Part shown: positions 1-10,012 of the stretch, in pieces
How the letters are laid out: the number at the start of each line of letters is the position of its first letter
Numbering within the stretch: position 1 is the stretch's first letter
Source of the DNA: Bacteroidales bacterium
GTDB lineage: Bacteria; Bacteroidota; Bacteroidia; Bacteroidales; Bacteroidaceae
Direction: 5' to 3'
Length of the DNA stretch: 64,000 nt
Assembly: GCA_015654535.1 (NCBI GenBank)
Contig: JAATGU010000049.1
Span: 26,217-90,216, forward strand
The notes under the pieces: generated by a model
What the model saw: the letters and a program-made list of their open reading frames with translations, nothing else
Database searches by the model: none
What the model was told of the DNA's origin: nothing
Program-made: the position numbers and the translations under genes

Positions 1-1616
1 ATTGCCCCTTTAGAGATCACAGAGTTATCTTTTCTCCAATGTAATATTTTGCTGATATAATTAAAGGCTTCATTCTGAAGTTGAGTACGTCCGCCGTTGG
101 TAAAAGCGTTTTGAGTATCATTATTCCAACCTCCCGGAAAATCTTTTCGCACATATCCGTCGCTTTTATCTTTTTTGCCATTCATCATAATCTCTGTACC
201 ATAGTAAAGTTGAGGAATACGTCGGGTAGTCAGCAATAATGTTACCGCTTGCTTTAATTCCGCAAGATCATTCCCATCTTCCAAAAAACGATTCGTATCA
301 TGATTGTCCAGAAAAGCCATTACAGAAGCGGGGTTGGGGTAGAGGAAATCATATACAAAATTGTTGTAAATGCGATTCAGCCCTTTACCATCTTCATTGC
401 TTTCTTCGTTTTTTGCCTGACTCATCTTATCATAGAAGCTAAAATCCATCACCGTTTTGAGGTTGGAATTACGCGGAGCCGCCAATTTGGAATCTTTTTG
501 CCAGTAGGCGGTATAAGCTGGTTCTGTGACCCAGGATTCGCCAACAACATTAAAATTAGGATATTCTTAATTCAGTTCTTTCATCCATTCTGCCATTGCG
601 TTGAAGTCGGCATAAGGATATGTGTCCATCCGAATGCCATCAATACCTGCATATTCAATCCACCAGAAACTATTCTGAATAAGATAACGGATCACATGAG
701 GATTGCGTTGATTCAAATCGGGCATTGAGCGTACAAACCACCCATCATTCATCACGCTAAAATCCTGGCTGGAGGCATATGGGTCAACGTGAGGAGTTAG
801 TTTGAAGGAGGTCTGAACAAAGTTTTTTTCATAATCAGGATGATTGAACCAATCTCGGGAAGGCATATCTTTTAACCATGGATGCTGGTCACCGCAGTGA
901 TTAAAAATCATATCCATTACAATCTTGAGTCCTTTATCGTGGGCTTTTTCAATTAAGGTCTTATATTCATCATTGCTCCCCAGGCGAGGGTCTACTTTGT
1001 AATAGTTTGTGGTAGCATAGCCATGATATGACCCTCCGTTCATATTGTTTTCCAGAACAGGAGTGAACCATAAAGCGGTAACTCCTAATTCATTGAAATA
1101 ATCCAAATGTTTTTCAATGCCTGCAAGGTCCCCGCCATGACGGGCATTCGGATCTTTTCGGTCTGCTATGGAGGGAGACAATGTTTTATTATTATCATTC
1201 TCAGGATTTCCGTTGGCAAAGCGATCAGGCATTAGCATATAAAGTACATCCGAAGCATCAAAACCGATTCGTTCATTTCCCTTTTTTGTGCGTTGTTTGA
1301 GCTCATAAAATTGAATGTCTTTTTTCTTTCCTTGTGTAAATGTTAGTTCTACTTTTCCTGCTTCTACTTCTTTATCGAGTGTGAGGTAAATTAATAAGTA
1401 ATTAGGACTTTCCAATTTAATCACACTACTTAAGTGTACTCCGGGGTAGCGTACGGTAACATCTGATGAAGCTATATTTTTTCCGTATACCATCAGCTGG
1501 AGTTTGGGGTTTTTCATCCCAATATACCAAAAGGATGGCTCTATCTTATCTATTTTTCCGACTGCATTCATAGTGATAACTACAAACAAGATGAAAGTTA
1601 AAAATGCTTTTCTCAT
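1..1616 (-). pseudogene. SusA-like GH13 alpha-amylase/neopullulanase, interrupted by an in-frame TAA; 3' end outside window
   Basis: Secreted GH13 enzyme that would hydrolyse starch or pullulan oligosaccharides. The ORF from 1616 starts with a signal peptide (MRKAFLTFILFVV), then a cyclomaltodextrinase-type N-terminal domain (about residues 25-110) and the GH13 barrel with GGDLAGI, MIFNHCG and the nucleophile region GIRMDTYPY (D331). It stops at TAA 567-569, but the same frame continues open without frameshift to base 1 and encodes the acid/base motif VVGESW (E360) and FLDNHDTNRF (D440). Only one codon is thus damaged, and the stop falls between two catalytic residues, so the truncated product should be inactive. 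Related proteins carry an acidic or lysine codon there, so one base change explains it. A sequencing error is possible. At least 538 codons are present, close to the family length of about 600. Confidence 0.88.
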
Positions 1617-1707
1617 AGTCTTATTAATTTAATGTTACGTGGATGCGAATATACATTAAAAATTTGCATACTGCCTTTTTACTCTTTATTCTCTTTATCA
1701 AATTTTA

Positions 1708-1721
1708 TGCAAACGTTTTCA
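1708..1721. promoter_or_regulatory. possible LacI-type operator upstream of the GH13 gene
   Basis: TGCAAACGTTTTCA contains the perfect palindrome AAACGTTT and lies about 90 bases upstream of the GH13 start. It resembles LacI-family operators in general form. It is a single occurrence, so this is only a guess. Confidence 0.2.
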
Positions 1722-1737
1722 TAACTTGCTTATAAAA

Positions 1738-1771
1738 AAACGTCTGCTCCCATTAAAGAGAACAGACGTTT
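1738..1771 (-). terminator. rho-independent terminator of the methylmalonyl-CoA decarboxylase operon
   Basis: Read on the minus strand, AAACGTCTG and CAGACGTTT form a perfect 9-bp stem, followed by a run of seven T. It lies 20 bases beyond the beta-subunit stop codon. Confidence 0.85.
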
Positions 1772-1790
1772 CATTATGTTAAATATTCTT

Positions 1791-2951
1791 CTACATTAAG
1801 AATCCCAAAAGAACACCGGCGGCAACTGCCGAGCCGATAACTCCTGCTACATTTGGACCCATGGCATGCATGAGTAAGTAGTTGGTAGAATCATATTCCA
1901 ATCCTATGTTCTGTGAAATACGAGCTGACATAGGAACAGCGGATACTCCTGCATTACCAATCAGCGGATTAATTTTATTACCTTTCTTAAGTATCAGATT
2001 GAATACCTTGACAAATAAAACACCTGAAGCTGTGGCAATAATGAAAGCCATAAAGCCTAAGAAGAAGATAAACAAAGTGCTTGGAGTTATAAATTCGCTG
2101 GCTTGGGTTGAAGCTCCAACTGTTAAGCCCAATAAAATGGTGACGATATCAATCATTGGTCCACTTGCCGTATCGGCCAAACGACGGGTAACTCCGCTTT
2201 CTTTCAACAGGTTTCCAAAGAATAACATTCCCAACAATGGTAAACCGGAAGGTACTAAAAAACAGGTTAGTAATAGTCCGATAATTGGGAACATTACTTT
2301 TTCAGTGTGAGAAACTTGACGTGCAGGCTTCATTCGGATTAATCGCTCCTTTTTAGTTGTTAACAATCGCATAATAGGGGGCTGTATCACCGGTACTAGT
2401 GCCATATACGAATAAGCCGAAACGGCGATAGCACCTAGTAAACTTGGAGCTAATTTAGAGGCAAGGAAGATTGCGGTAGGGCCATCGGCACCACCAATAA
2501 TAGCGATACCAGCAGCTTGGTTAGGCGCAAAGCCTAAAAACAGAGCAATCATATAAGCTCCAAAAATGCCAAATTGTGCGGCAGCTCCCACCAACATTAA
2601 TTTGGGATTGGATATCAGGGCCGAAAAATCTGTCATGGCTCCGATTCCTAAGAAAATCAATGGTGGATACCAACCACATTTTACCCCTTGATATAAGATA
2701 TTGAATACAGAGCCTTCTTCATAGATGCCCAGTTCAAGACCGGCATCCATTTTGAAAGGAATATTACCGATAAGTATACCAAATCCAATAGGAATTAGTA
2801 ACATTGGTTCAAAATCTTTTTTAACGGCCAAATAGATAAAAAACATTCCGACAAGCAGCATTACAAGACCGCCCGGCGTAACGTTTGCGAATCCTGTATA
2901 ACTCCAGAAATCGCCTAAATTATTTGTTAGAAATGTTGCAAACTCTCCCAT
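1791..2951 (-). CDS. sodium-translocating decarboxylase beta subunit (MmdB/OadB family)
   Basis: Membrane subunit that couples decarboxylation of the carboxybiotin carrier to export of Na+. The 386-residue protein is highly hydrophobic, with roughly nine to eleven membrane segments, and carries the family signature GGADGPTAIFLASKLAP (about residues 153-169), whose aspartate binds Na+ in studied homologues. It is the last gene of a five-gene operon, 4 bases after the biotin carrier and just before a strong terminator. Because mmdA and mce precede it, methylmalonyl-CoA is a more likely substrate than oxaloacetate. The length is normal for the family. Confidence 0.93.
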   Translation of the reverse strand: MGEFATFLTNNLGDFWSYTGFANVTPGGLVMLLVGMFFIYLAVKKDFEPMLLIPIGFGILIGNIPFKMDAGLELGIYEEGSVFNILYQGVKCGWYPPLIFLGIGAMTDFSALISNPKLMLVGAAAQFGIFGAYMIALFLGFAPNQAAGIAIIGGADGPTAIFLASKLAPSLLGAIAVSAYSYMALVPVIQPPIMRLLTTKKERLIRMKPARQVSHTEKVMFPIIGLLLTCFLVPSGLPLLGMLFFGNLLKESGVTRRLADTASGPMIDIVTILLGLTVGASTQASEFITPSTLFIFFLGFMAFIIATASGVLFVKVFNLILKKGNKINPLIGNAGVSAVPMSARISQNIGLEYDSTNYLLMHAMGPNVAGVIGSAVAAGVLLGFLM

Positions 2952-2955
2952 ACTA

Positions 2956-3384
2956 TTATTCGATTATGATCAGATCCGTACCTTCCAGTACAGAATCTCC
3001 CTTGTTTACATTAATAGCAGAAATTTTGCCATCTTTGTCCGCATTAATATTATTTTCCATTTTCATAGCTTCCAGAATAAGAATTGTTTGTCCTTTCTTT
3101 ACAGCATCTCCTACGTTTACTTTAATGTCTAGTATAATGCCAGGAAGGGGAGACTTAACCGCACTCTTATTTGAATTAACTGCCGGACGTGAAATAACTG
3201 GTGCGCCGTCTTCTTTTTTAGGAGCTGCTGCCGGACGAGTGATAGGTTTAGGTACGATAGGTTTGTCTATCTCAACTTTATAAGGTGTACCATTAACTTC
3301 AACGGCAGCGATGTTGTTATCATCAATGTCGTTCACTGTCACTTTATAGAGGTTCCCATTGATTTTATATTTATATTGTTTCAT
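2956..3384 (-). CDS. biotin carboxyl carrier protein of the decarboxylase
   Basis: Carries the carboxyl group from the alpha subunit to the membrane beta subunit. It has 142 residues: a short N-terminal beta region, a proline/alanine-rich hinge (about residues 40-65, VPKPITRPAAAPKK) and a C-terminal biotinyl domain with EAMKMEN, in which the lysine is biotinylated. The hinge is typical of swinging-arm carriers. It sits between the OadG fusion and the beta subunit, with spacers of 36 and 4 bases. The pattern fits MmdC or a gamma-type carrier of Na+ pumps rather than acetyl-CoA carboxylase AccB, since the neighbours are all decarboxylase subunits. Confidence 0.93.
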   Translation of the reverse strand: MKQYKYKINGNLYKVTVNDIDDNNIAAVEVNGTPYKVEIDKPIVPKPITRPAAAPKKEDGAPVISRPAVNSNKSAVKSPLPGIILDIKVNVGDAVKKGQTILILEAMKMENNINADKDGKISAINVNKGDSVLEGTDLIIIE

Positions 3385-3420
3385 CTTTTATTAAATTAAG
3401 AATTAATACTAAAAGGTTCT

Positions 3421-4338
3421 TTAACGTCTATGAGGTGTTTCACGTAAGGTATAAATTTTAGAATTCCATGGGGAGTAGTTACGTTTAACCTTATTAATAG
3501 TCAATACCGTATCTTCTACATCATGTACATTATCCTGATATTCGTGCAATGCCATCGCAATAGCAGCAAATACTTCACCGGATTCTACTCCAATAGATTT
3601 TTCGTGGGCAACTTTTTTGTCGGTAATACCATGAACTTTCATTGCATTTCTTTTTGATAAACGTATGGAAATATTCCCGATGAATTTAAAAGCTAAATAG
3701 AGGAGAATTAAACCAAGGAAAACCACTCCCATAGCAATGACGGTCATACCTATGCCGGCAGAGTCGTGTTGATGGAAGCTATCAATCTTTGTGTTTTTAT
3801 CAAGTGTAAGATTATTGGTACCGGGAGTAACATAATTTTTGTTATCTAATCCTTTTACAACCCATTTAGCACTTCCATCCTCTTCACGTCCATAAGAATA
3901 GTCCGTAAGAATGCTTGCTGGAATTGTTACCGAATCAATTAAAGTGATTCCATCAGAATCATACAGACCAACCCAGTTGGAGTGGGTAGGATCTAAGGTG
4001 AAATTCACATGGAAAGTTCCTCTGTTTGGTTTCTCGTCAGCCCAGAAAAGTAAATGTTGACGAGGCGCAATTTCTGTCATTGCATCTGCTTTTGGGATAG
4101 AATACATTTTAGGATTATTCTTATCATTTGTCAGATAGCAGCTTTTTAAATTAACGGTTGCAAAGGAGGAGTTATAAATTTCTATCCACGGGCTATGCAC
4201 TCCATAGTCATCCTGAACATTTGCTTTATTACTTAACATTACTTCGTTAATTTGCAAGCTTTTGGTGCCTTGTGCGTTTGCACCAAAACATACTGCTAAC
4301 AGCATAATGATTAATATTCCTTTATTTATTTTATTCAT
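3421..4338 (-). CDS. OadG-family decarboxylase subunit fused to a lamin-tail domain
   Basis: Small-subunit component of the Na+-pumping decarboxylase with an unusual extra domain. The 305-residue protein has a signal peptide (residues 1-22, ending GANAQG), a lamin-tail-like domain (about residues 27-150, LQINEVMLSNKANV and SPWIEIYNSS), one membrane segment (about 195-220, GMTVIAMGVVFLGLILLYLAF) typical of OadG, and a basic cytoplasmic tail ending in IYTLRETPHRR. OadG alone is usually about 80-100 residues. The topology implies that the lamin-tail domain faces the periplasm. It lies between mmdA and the biotin carrier in the same operon. The role of the extra domain is not known to me; tethering the pump is an inference. 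Confidence 0.85.
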   Translation of the reverse strand: MNKINKGILIIMLLAVCFGANAQGTKSLQINEVMLSNKANVQDDYGVHSPWIEIYNSSFATVNLKSCYLTNDKNNPKMYSIPKADAMTEIAPRQHLLFWADEKPNRGTFHVNFTLDPTHSNWVGLYDSDGITLIDSVTIPASILTDYSYGREEDGSAKWVVKGLDNKNYVTPGTNNLTLDKNTKIDSFHQHDSAGIGMTVIAMGVVFLGLILLYLAFKFIGNISIRLSKRNAMKVHGITDKKVAHEKSIGVESGEVFAAIAMALHEYQDNVHDVEDTVLTINKVKRNYSPWNSKIYTLRETPHRR

Positions 4339-4359
4339 AACATATTATTTTATAGTTAC

Positions 4360-5913
4360 TTATAATGGAATATTACCATGCTTCTTAGCAGGGTTAGTTA
4401 ATTTCTTTGTCTGTAATTGCTGTAAGGCCCGAATAATGCGGAAACGTGTATTTCTAGGTTCAATCACATCATCAATGTAACCATACTTTGCTGCATTATA
4501 AGGGTTAGCGAATAACTTAGTGTACTCTGCTTCTTTTTCTGCCATAAATGCTGCCGGATCTTCAGCTACTTTTGCTTCTTTGGCATATAGAACTTCTACT
4601 GCGCCTGCACCACCCATTACGGCTATTTCCGCTGTTGGCCATGCATAGTTCATATCTCCACGAAGTTGCTTGCAACTCATTACGATATGTGAACCTCCGT
4701 ATGATTTTCTAAGGGTAATCGTTACTTTAGGAACGGTTGCCTCACCATATGCATACAGTAATTTGGCTCCATGAAGAATTACCCCGTTATATTCTTGCCC
4801 AGTTCCGGGAAGGAATCCTGGAACATCAACCAATGTTACCAAAGGGATGTTAAAGGCATCGCAGAAACGAACAAAACGTCCGGCTTTACGTGAAGCATTG
4901 CTATCAAGTACTCCTGCCAGATATTTTGGTTGATTGGCAACAAGACCTACAGACTGCCCATTAAAACGAGCAAAACCTATAATAATATTTTTAGAGAAAT
5001 CTTTTTGTACTTCGAGGAATTCCCCATTATCAATGATTGCTCCAATCACTTCATACATATCATAGGGCTTGTTGGGACTATCGGGGATAATTTCATTCAA
5101 TGAATCTTCCAGACGATCAATAGGATCATCACACATTACAAGTGGAGCTTCTTCTAAGTTGTTTTGAGGAATAAAGCTGAGCAGCTTGCGGATAATTCCT
5201 AAACCTTCCTCTTCTGTTTGTGCTGTAAAATGAGTTACACCTGATTTAGATGAGTGTACACTTGCTCCACCAAGAGCTTCTTGTGTAACATCTTCACCAG
5301 TGACGGTCTTCACAACTTTTGGTCCGGTAAGGAACATGTATGAAGTGCCTTCCATCATTAAAGTAAAATCCGTTAATGCGGGAGAATAAACTGCACCACC
5401 GGCACAAGGACCAAAAATTCCTGAAATTTGAGGAATAACACCGGATGCCATAATGTTACGTTGAAAAATTTCAGCGTAGCCTCCCAATGCATTGATCCCT
5501 TCTTGAATTCGCGCGCCACCTGAATCATTGATTCCAATGACCGGTGCACCCATTTTCATGGCTTGATCCATTACTTTGCAAATCTTTAATGCCATTGTTT
5601 CTGATAGAGAACCACCAAATACAGTGAAATCTTGAGCAAAAACATATACTAATCTTCCTTCAATAGTGCCGTACCCGGTAACAACTCCATCACCAAGGTA
5701 TGATTTCTTTTCTTGTCCAAAGTTGGTACATCTATGTTTTACAAACATATCAAATTCTTCAAAACTGCCTTCGTCTAATAATTGAGAAATACGCTCACGA
5801 GCAGTGTATTTTCCTTTTGCGTGTTGTTTTTCAATAGCTTTTTCGCCGCCACCTAAGCGAGCCTGAGTACGTAGTTCTATAAGCTCTTTTACTTTTTCAA
5901 GTTGGTTACTCAT
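4360..5913 (-). CDS. mmdA: methylmalonyl-CoA decarboxylase alpha subunit (carboxyltransferase)
   Basis: Transfers the carboxyl group of (S)-methylmalonyl-CoA to biotin on the carrier protein, giving propionyl-CoA, the last steps of succinate-to-propionate fermentation. The protein has 517 residues, the normal length for the acyl-CoA carboxyltransferase family, with two crotonase-like halves: [19 protein letters not shown] and [16 protein letters not shown] in the first half, [15 protein letters not shown] and [14 protein letters not shown] in the second. It follows mce by 27 bases and precedes the OadG fusion. Homologues also act as propionyl-CoA carboxylase beta chains, but the adjacent Na+-pump subunits favour decarboxylation. 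Confidence 0.93.
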   Translation of the reverse strand: MSNQLEKVKELIELRTQARLGGGEKAIEKQHAKGKYTARERISQLLDEGSFEEFDMFVKHRCTNFGQEKKSYLGDGVVTGYGTIEGRLVYVFAQDFTVFGGSLSETMALKICKVMDQAMKMGAPVIGINDSGGARIQEGINALGGYAEIFQRNIMASGVIPQISGIFGPCAGGAVYSPALTDFTLMMEGTSYMFLTGPKVVKTVTGEDVTQEALGGASVHSSKSGVTHFTAQTEEEGLGIIRKLLSFIPQNNLEEAPLVMCDDPIDRLEDSLNEIIPDSPNKPYDMYEVIGAIIDNGEFLEVQKDFSKNIIIGFARFNGQSVGLVANQPKYLAGVLDSNASRKAGRFVRFCDAFNIPLVTLVDVPGFLPGTGQEYNGVILHGAKLLYAYGEATVPKVTITLRKSYGGSHIVMSCKQLRGDMNYAWPTAEIAVMGGAGAVEVLYAKEAKVAEDPAAFMAEKEAEYTKLFANPYNAAKYGYIDDVIEPRNTRFRIIRALQQLQTKKLTNPAKKHGNIPL

Positions 5914-5940
5914 GAATTTATTATTTTAAAAGTTAATAAT

Positions 5941-6345
5941 TTAATGTTCACATAGTTCGGTAAGTACTCCAAGGGTGGATTTGGGATGAAGAAAAGCTAT
6001 TTTTAATCCTTCTGCACCATTGCGAGGTGCTTTATCTATTGTACGGATTTCTTTTTTCTCTGCTTCTTCCAAAGCATTTGCTACTCCATCTTCAATGGCA
6101 AATGCTATATGGTGAATGCCTGCTCCTTTGTTTTCAATAAATTTAGCAATAGTACTTTCAGGGCTAGTAGGCTCTAATAATTCTATTTTGGTATCTCCTA
6201 CTTTTAAAAATGCAGTTCTAACTTTTTGGTCTTCAACCACTTCTATGTTATAGCATTTTAAGCCTAATACATTCTCATAGTAAGGTAAGGCTTCTTCAAT
6301 GCTTTTTACAGCAATACCTAAATGTTCAATGTGTGAAATCTTCAT
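5941..6345 (-). CDS. mce: methylmalonyl-CoA epimerase
   Basis: Interconverts (R)- and (S)-methylmalonyl-CoA, linking the B12-dependent mutase to the decarboxylase. I choose the ATG at 6345 (MKISHIEHLGIAVKS) rather than the ORF-track start at 6402, because homologues begin at this beta strand and the 19 upstream residues (MYCFIGYRY...) look like untranslated sequence. The resulting 134 residues match the family. Glyoxalase-fold metal ligands are visible: H in ISHIEHLG, E in KIELLEP, H in GIHHIAFA and E in LTELCEH. It is the first gene of the mmd operon. Confidence 0.93.
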   Translation of the reverse strand: MKISHIEHLGIAVKSIEEALPYYENVLGLKCYNIEVVEDQKVRTAFLKVGDTKIELLEPTSPESTIAKFIENKGAGIHHIAFAIEDGVANALEEAEKKEIRTIDKAPRNGAEGLKIAFLHPKSTLGVLTELCEH

Positions 6346-6463
6346 GACTATTCTATTTTTTGTTAGTATATTAATGTATCTATAACCGATAAAGCAATAC
6401 AAAGAAAGTCAATTACTTCTTAATAAAGAAATATTTCTTCATTTAATTTAGGACAATATGCAG

Positions 6464-8875
6464 TTAGAACTCTAATAGTAACCGGATATTGATTTGACGA
6501 GATGTAAGGTAATTGGGAACCGCATACTGGTTATTGTACACATCTGTGACCCAATAATAGGAGTTCACGTTGCTTATTCCAAGCAAATTGAAAACATCTG
6601 CTCCAATCCACATGTTTCGTATGTGACGGCTGATGCGTCCACGATAATCTCCATTCTCATTATCTATTAATTGACGGGATATCCCAATATCTACACGGCG
6701 GTAAGCGGGAGTACGGAATACCATTTTCTCTCTTCCGGAATGAGGAGGACCAAAAGGTAAACCGTCGGCTAAGGTAGCTTTCAGATTCATTTTCCATTTC
6801 TTATTTCCACGGAAATAGTCGGTAAAGTACAAAGATAAGTTATACCGTTGGTCTGTAGGGCGAGGAATCCATTTTTCGTTGATCTTTTCTTTTGTCTGCA
6901 TTAATGAAAGACACAGCCATGAGTCAGTTCCGGGTACAAACTCTCCAAATAGTTTCATATCAAGTCCGGCGGCGTACCCGCTTGCCATGTTTTTACCGTA
7001 ATAGCTGATGCGTACATTATCGACATTATAAGGAACCAAATTGCTGAGCATTTTGTAATACAACTCGGTAGTAAACTTAAATGGACGACCCAATGTGCGG
7101 AATTTATAATCACTAGCTAAAACAAAGTGAATGGAACGCTGTGATTTAATATCTTTATTTAGCACCACCACTGTATTTCCATTTATAGTTGTTGTGTCTC
7201 TAAACTCCTTGTAGAAAGGTGCTTGATAATAGACTCCGGTAGCTCCACGGAAGGTAAAGTTCTCATTAAATTTGGGGATTAAGGCCATCGAAACGCGTGG
7301 ACTGAAGATAAATTCTTTGTTCCAGTTCCAGTAGCTGCCTCGTATTCCTGCATTAAAAGTAAATAATCCTAAGTCAGAAGAGAATTTATAAGTGTCTTGT
7401 GTATAAAATGAAAGCCGGTTACTTTTTATTTCATTTTTGGAAGCTAAACTGTAAATCAATTCTACATCATTACTTGTGTGAGGTAGAGAATATCCCGCAG
7501 AATCTCTCATTTCCCATTCGCGAAGTTTATCTTTAATAAACTCTTTTTTAAATTCCAATCCCCATTTTATCTGATGACTTTTTACTTTGTGATTGCCGGT
7601 AATAGAGTAACTTTGCACATTTGCATTTAGATAATTACGGGCATGCTCCATATAAGTTCCCACACCAACGGTCTGGTCTTCATTGCTTGTTTCCCCTGAA
7701 GTATTTTCATCCAGAGAGCTTAACCAATATTCTCCTGTAATATCGTAAGTTTCTTGTTCTTTAGTATGGAAAGCAGAGCCAATAAAAGTAATATCATTGT
7801 AGGGATTAAAATGATAAGTGATGCTTCCTGAACCAAAAAAAGTTTGAAATAAATCCTGTTCTTGGCCTCCAAAGTATACTTTAAATTCCTGGACGGAAGA
7901 AACGGTCCCAAATTTTGTTGTACGGTCTTTAGGAGTGAAGTTATATTTGTTTTGTGAAATGTTACCAATAAAGCCTACCTCCCAACGTTTACTGGGCTTC
8001 CAGTTTAGAAAAGTTTGGTAGTCAAAAAAGCTGGGATCATATTCTCCTTTAGTATCCAAAGTACCTAAAAGATAACGATTGCTTTTGTAACGAATACCAT
8101 TAGTCATAGAGAAATGTTTGTTAGCGAAGCCTACATAAGCACTTGTTCCAAGGAGGCTGGCAGTCACTGAACCTTCTAACTTATCAGGCTTTTTATAAGT
8201 GATATCCAGAACAGAAGACATTTTGTCTCCATATTTAGCTTCATATCCTCCGGAAGAAAATCCAACTTCCTGCACCATGTCAGGATTAATAAAACTAAGT
8301 CCTTCTTGCTGTCCTGACCGGATTAACAAAGGACGATAAATTTCCACGCCGTTCACATAAACAATATTTTCATCAAAACTACCTCCACGGACATTATACT
8401 GAGAGCTTAGTTCATTATGAGAACTCACTCCGGCTTGCGTGGCAATTAATGCCTCAATATTTCCGCCTGAAGCATCTGGCATAAGTTTTGCTCCTTTCGT
8501 ATTTATTTTTTCAGTCATACCTGTTTGCCGCTTTGTTTCGGTAACGGTAACTTCGCCTAGTTCGTACCCCGTATTAAGTAACACTACATTCAGTGTAATT
8601 TCTCCTTTTGGGTTTTTTAGTAAGCGTTTTCTAGTATTATACCCTAGCTTGGAATAAACCAATACTACACTATCTTTGGATGTTACATTCAGTGAATAAT
8701 GTCCTTTCAGGTTAGTTACGGTACCTGCTATGTGTCCTTGAACTCGTACATTAACTATTTCAATCGGATTATTGTCCTGATCCAATACAATACCAGATAT
8801 CTTTGCGGTTTTCTGAGCGCTGATTCCTGAAGGCAATATAATCAATAGAAGTGCGAGGAGTGCACAATATTTCAT
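6464..8875 (-). CDS. TonB-dependent outer-membrane receptor with N-terminal CarboxypepD_reg-like domain
   Basis: Outer-membrane importer energised by TonB. The 803-residue protein has a signal peptide (ending GISAQ), a CarboxypepD_reg-like beta-sandwich (about residues 22-105, KISGIVLDQDNNPIEIVNVRV), a plug domain (about 115-230, with SQYNVRGGSFDENIVYVNG) and a beta barrel ending in an aromatic residue (RLLLEF). There is no SusD partner beside it, so it is not a classical polysaccharide-locus SusC pair. It could import a cofactor, metal chelate or peptide. It lies 118 bases upstream of mce on the same strand, but a separate promoter for the mmd operon is possible. Confidence 0.9.
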   Translation of the reverse strand: MKYCALLALLLIILPSGISAQKTAKISGIVLDQDNNPIEIVNVRVQGHIAGTVTNLKGHYSLNVTSKDSVVLVYSKLGYNTRKRLLKNPKGEITLNVVLLNTGYELGEVTVTETKRQTGMTEKINTKGAKLMPDASGGNIEALIATQAGVSSHNELSSQYNVRGGSFDENIVYVNGVEIYRPLLIRSGQQEGLSFINPDMVQEVGFSSGGYEAKYGDKMSSVLDITYKKPDKLEGSVTASLLGTSAYVGFANKHFSMTNGIRYKSNRYLLGTLDTKGEYDPSFFDYQTFLNWKPSKRWEVGFIGNISQNKYNFTPKDRTTKFGTVSSVQEFKVYFGGQEQDLFQTFFGSGSITYHFNPYNDITFIGSAFHTKEQETYDITGEYWLSSLDENTSGETSNEDQTVGVGTYMEHARNYLNANVQSYSITGNHKVKSHQIKWGLEFKKEFIKDKLREWEMRDSAGYSLPHTSNDVELIYSLASKNEIKSNRLSFYTQDTYKFSSDLGLFTFNAGIRGSYWNWNKEFIFSPRVSMALIPKFNENFTFRGATGVYYQAPFYKEFRDTTTINGNTVVVLNKDIKSQRSIHFVLASDYKFRTLGRPFKFTTELYYKMLSNLVPYNVDNVRISYYGKNMASGYAAGLDMKLFGEFVPGTDSWLCLSLMQTKEKINEKWIPRPTDQRYNLSLYFTDYFRGNKKWKMNLKATLADGLPFGPPHSGREKMVFRTPAYRRVDIGISRQLIDNENGDYRGRISRHIRNMWIGADVFNLLGISNVNSYYWVTDVYNNQYAVPNYLTSRQINIRLLLEF

Positions 8876-8941
8876 AACTAATATATTCTTTTTAGGCGCA
8901 GATTGGTCTGTGCTTTATGACTAAATAACGTAAAAAAGAGA

Positions 8942-9925
8942 TTAAGTGTATATTTTAGTAAATAAATTATTTAAAAAAGCCCATCTGAAGTGGAACCAGC
9001 GCCGGGAACTTTTTTGGTTCCCACCAAATCGAAGAACAAAATCTCTGTATCCATGCTTTTTAAAAGGTAAGCCTACATCCATGTATTCTAGATGTTGATA
9101 GCCCTCATTAAATGAATATTCTAATGCTTCCCATGTGGCCAATACGCCTGGATAGAGTCTTTTATAAGTCTTGTTCATTCCTCCAGAGAATAGCAAATAA
9201 GCGTTTTTACCAGAAAAAACAATCACTGAGCCTCCTATAATTTTTTCTTTATATTTCACTATAAATATTCGTCCCATACCGCTGTGCACAGCTTTTTCAT
9301 CGAAATATTTAAAGAACTCTATACATGGAAAATGTTTTCTTATTTTATATGAATAGTTTTTTCGAAGCATTTTAGAAAAGGCACGTATCTCTTCAACGTC
9401 CCCAGTAGCATATACTCGGGCTCCGTTAGCGTATCCCTTTTTTATTTGTCTTCGGCGGGATTCACTTATTTTATCCATTAAATTGGATGTATTGTGCAAA
9501 GAAGTCCTTACTTGCAACCAATTAATAGGGAAATATTGATTTTCTCGGAAATATTTGTAGCCAAACAGGGAATTTTCTAAGTTTCTGAACTCAATGAGAA
9601 AGGGTTCTTGAGTTCCTATATTTGTTAAATACTCCAGCATTTCTCCAAAAAGATCTTCAGCGTCTATATTTTCATCAAAATATTCTCCAGTACCATATAT
9701 TTCGCATCGAGGAATAAAGGAGGAAAGTGACAGGCGAGTACTTCTTCTAAGAAGAGATAACATTTTGGCCAGAGGTCTCATCTCATCATAGGCAACTATC
9801 AGAATAGGAGTATATCCGGGAGTTGATTCGTAAATCTGAAACATCTCTTTAGAGTAAAACACATTACTCCCGGGTAGCTTCGGGATGTCATTTCCGTGGT
9901 AATATGTGATGAGTTTTAGTAACAT
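8942..9925 (-). CDS. FemAB/GNAT-like acyltransferase
   Basis: A 327-residue protein with the acyl-CoA N-acyltransferase fold of the FemAB-like/GNAT group. The C-terminal half shows the characteristic run RIFIVKYKEKIIGGSVIVFSG, then YPGVLATWEALEYS and YMDVGLPFKKHGYRDFVLRFGG. Such proteins transfer amino-acyl or acyl groups to cell-envelope molecules; the substrate here is unknown. It is transcribed away from the nitroreductase operon. A TAAATTTG box ends only 7 bases before the ATG, so either the message is nearly leaderless or translation starts further in (for example Met28). Confidence 0.7.
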   Translation of the reverse strand: MLLKLITYYHGNDIPKLPGSNVFYSKEMFQIYESTPGYTPILIVAYDEMRPLAKMLSLLRRSTRLSLSSFIPRCEIYGTGEYFDENIDAEDLFGEMLEYLTNIGTQEPFLIEFRNLENSLFGYKYFRENQYFPINWLQVRTSLHNTSNLMDKISESRRRQIKKGYANGARVYATGDVEEIRAFSKMLRKNYSYKIRKHFPCIEFFKYFDEKAVHSGMGRIFIVKYKEKIIGGSVIVFSGKNAYLLFSGGMNKTYKRLYPGVLATWEALEYSFNEGYQHLEYMDVGLPFKKHGYRDFVLRFGGNQKSSRRWFHFRWAFLNNLFTKIYT

Positions 9926-9932
9926 AGATTTG

Positions 9933-9940
9933 CAAATTTA
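9933..9940 (-). promoter_or_regulatory. TAnnTTTG promoter box, acyltransferase gene
   Basis: TAAATTTG on the minus strand fits the Bacteroidota -7 consensus. It lies unusually close to the annotated start at 9925. Confidence 0.4.
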
Positions 9941-9973
9941 TCATTTTTTACTAAGAATTCAAAATCCTAGTCG

Positions 9974-9981
9974 TATATTTG
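9974..9981 (+). promoter_or_regulatory. TAnnTTTG promoter box, nitroreductase operon
   Basis: TATATTTG matches the Bacteroidota -7 consensus, 31 bases before the ATG at 10013. Confidence 0.65.
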
Positions 9982-10012
9982 TCGGTGATTAATGAACAAT
10001 TAGCTTAAACAG

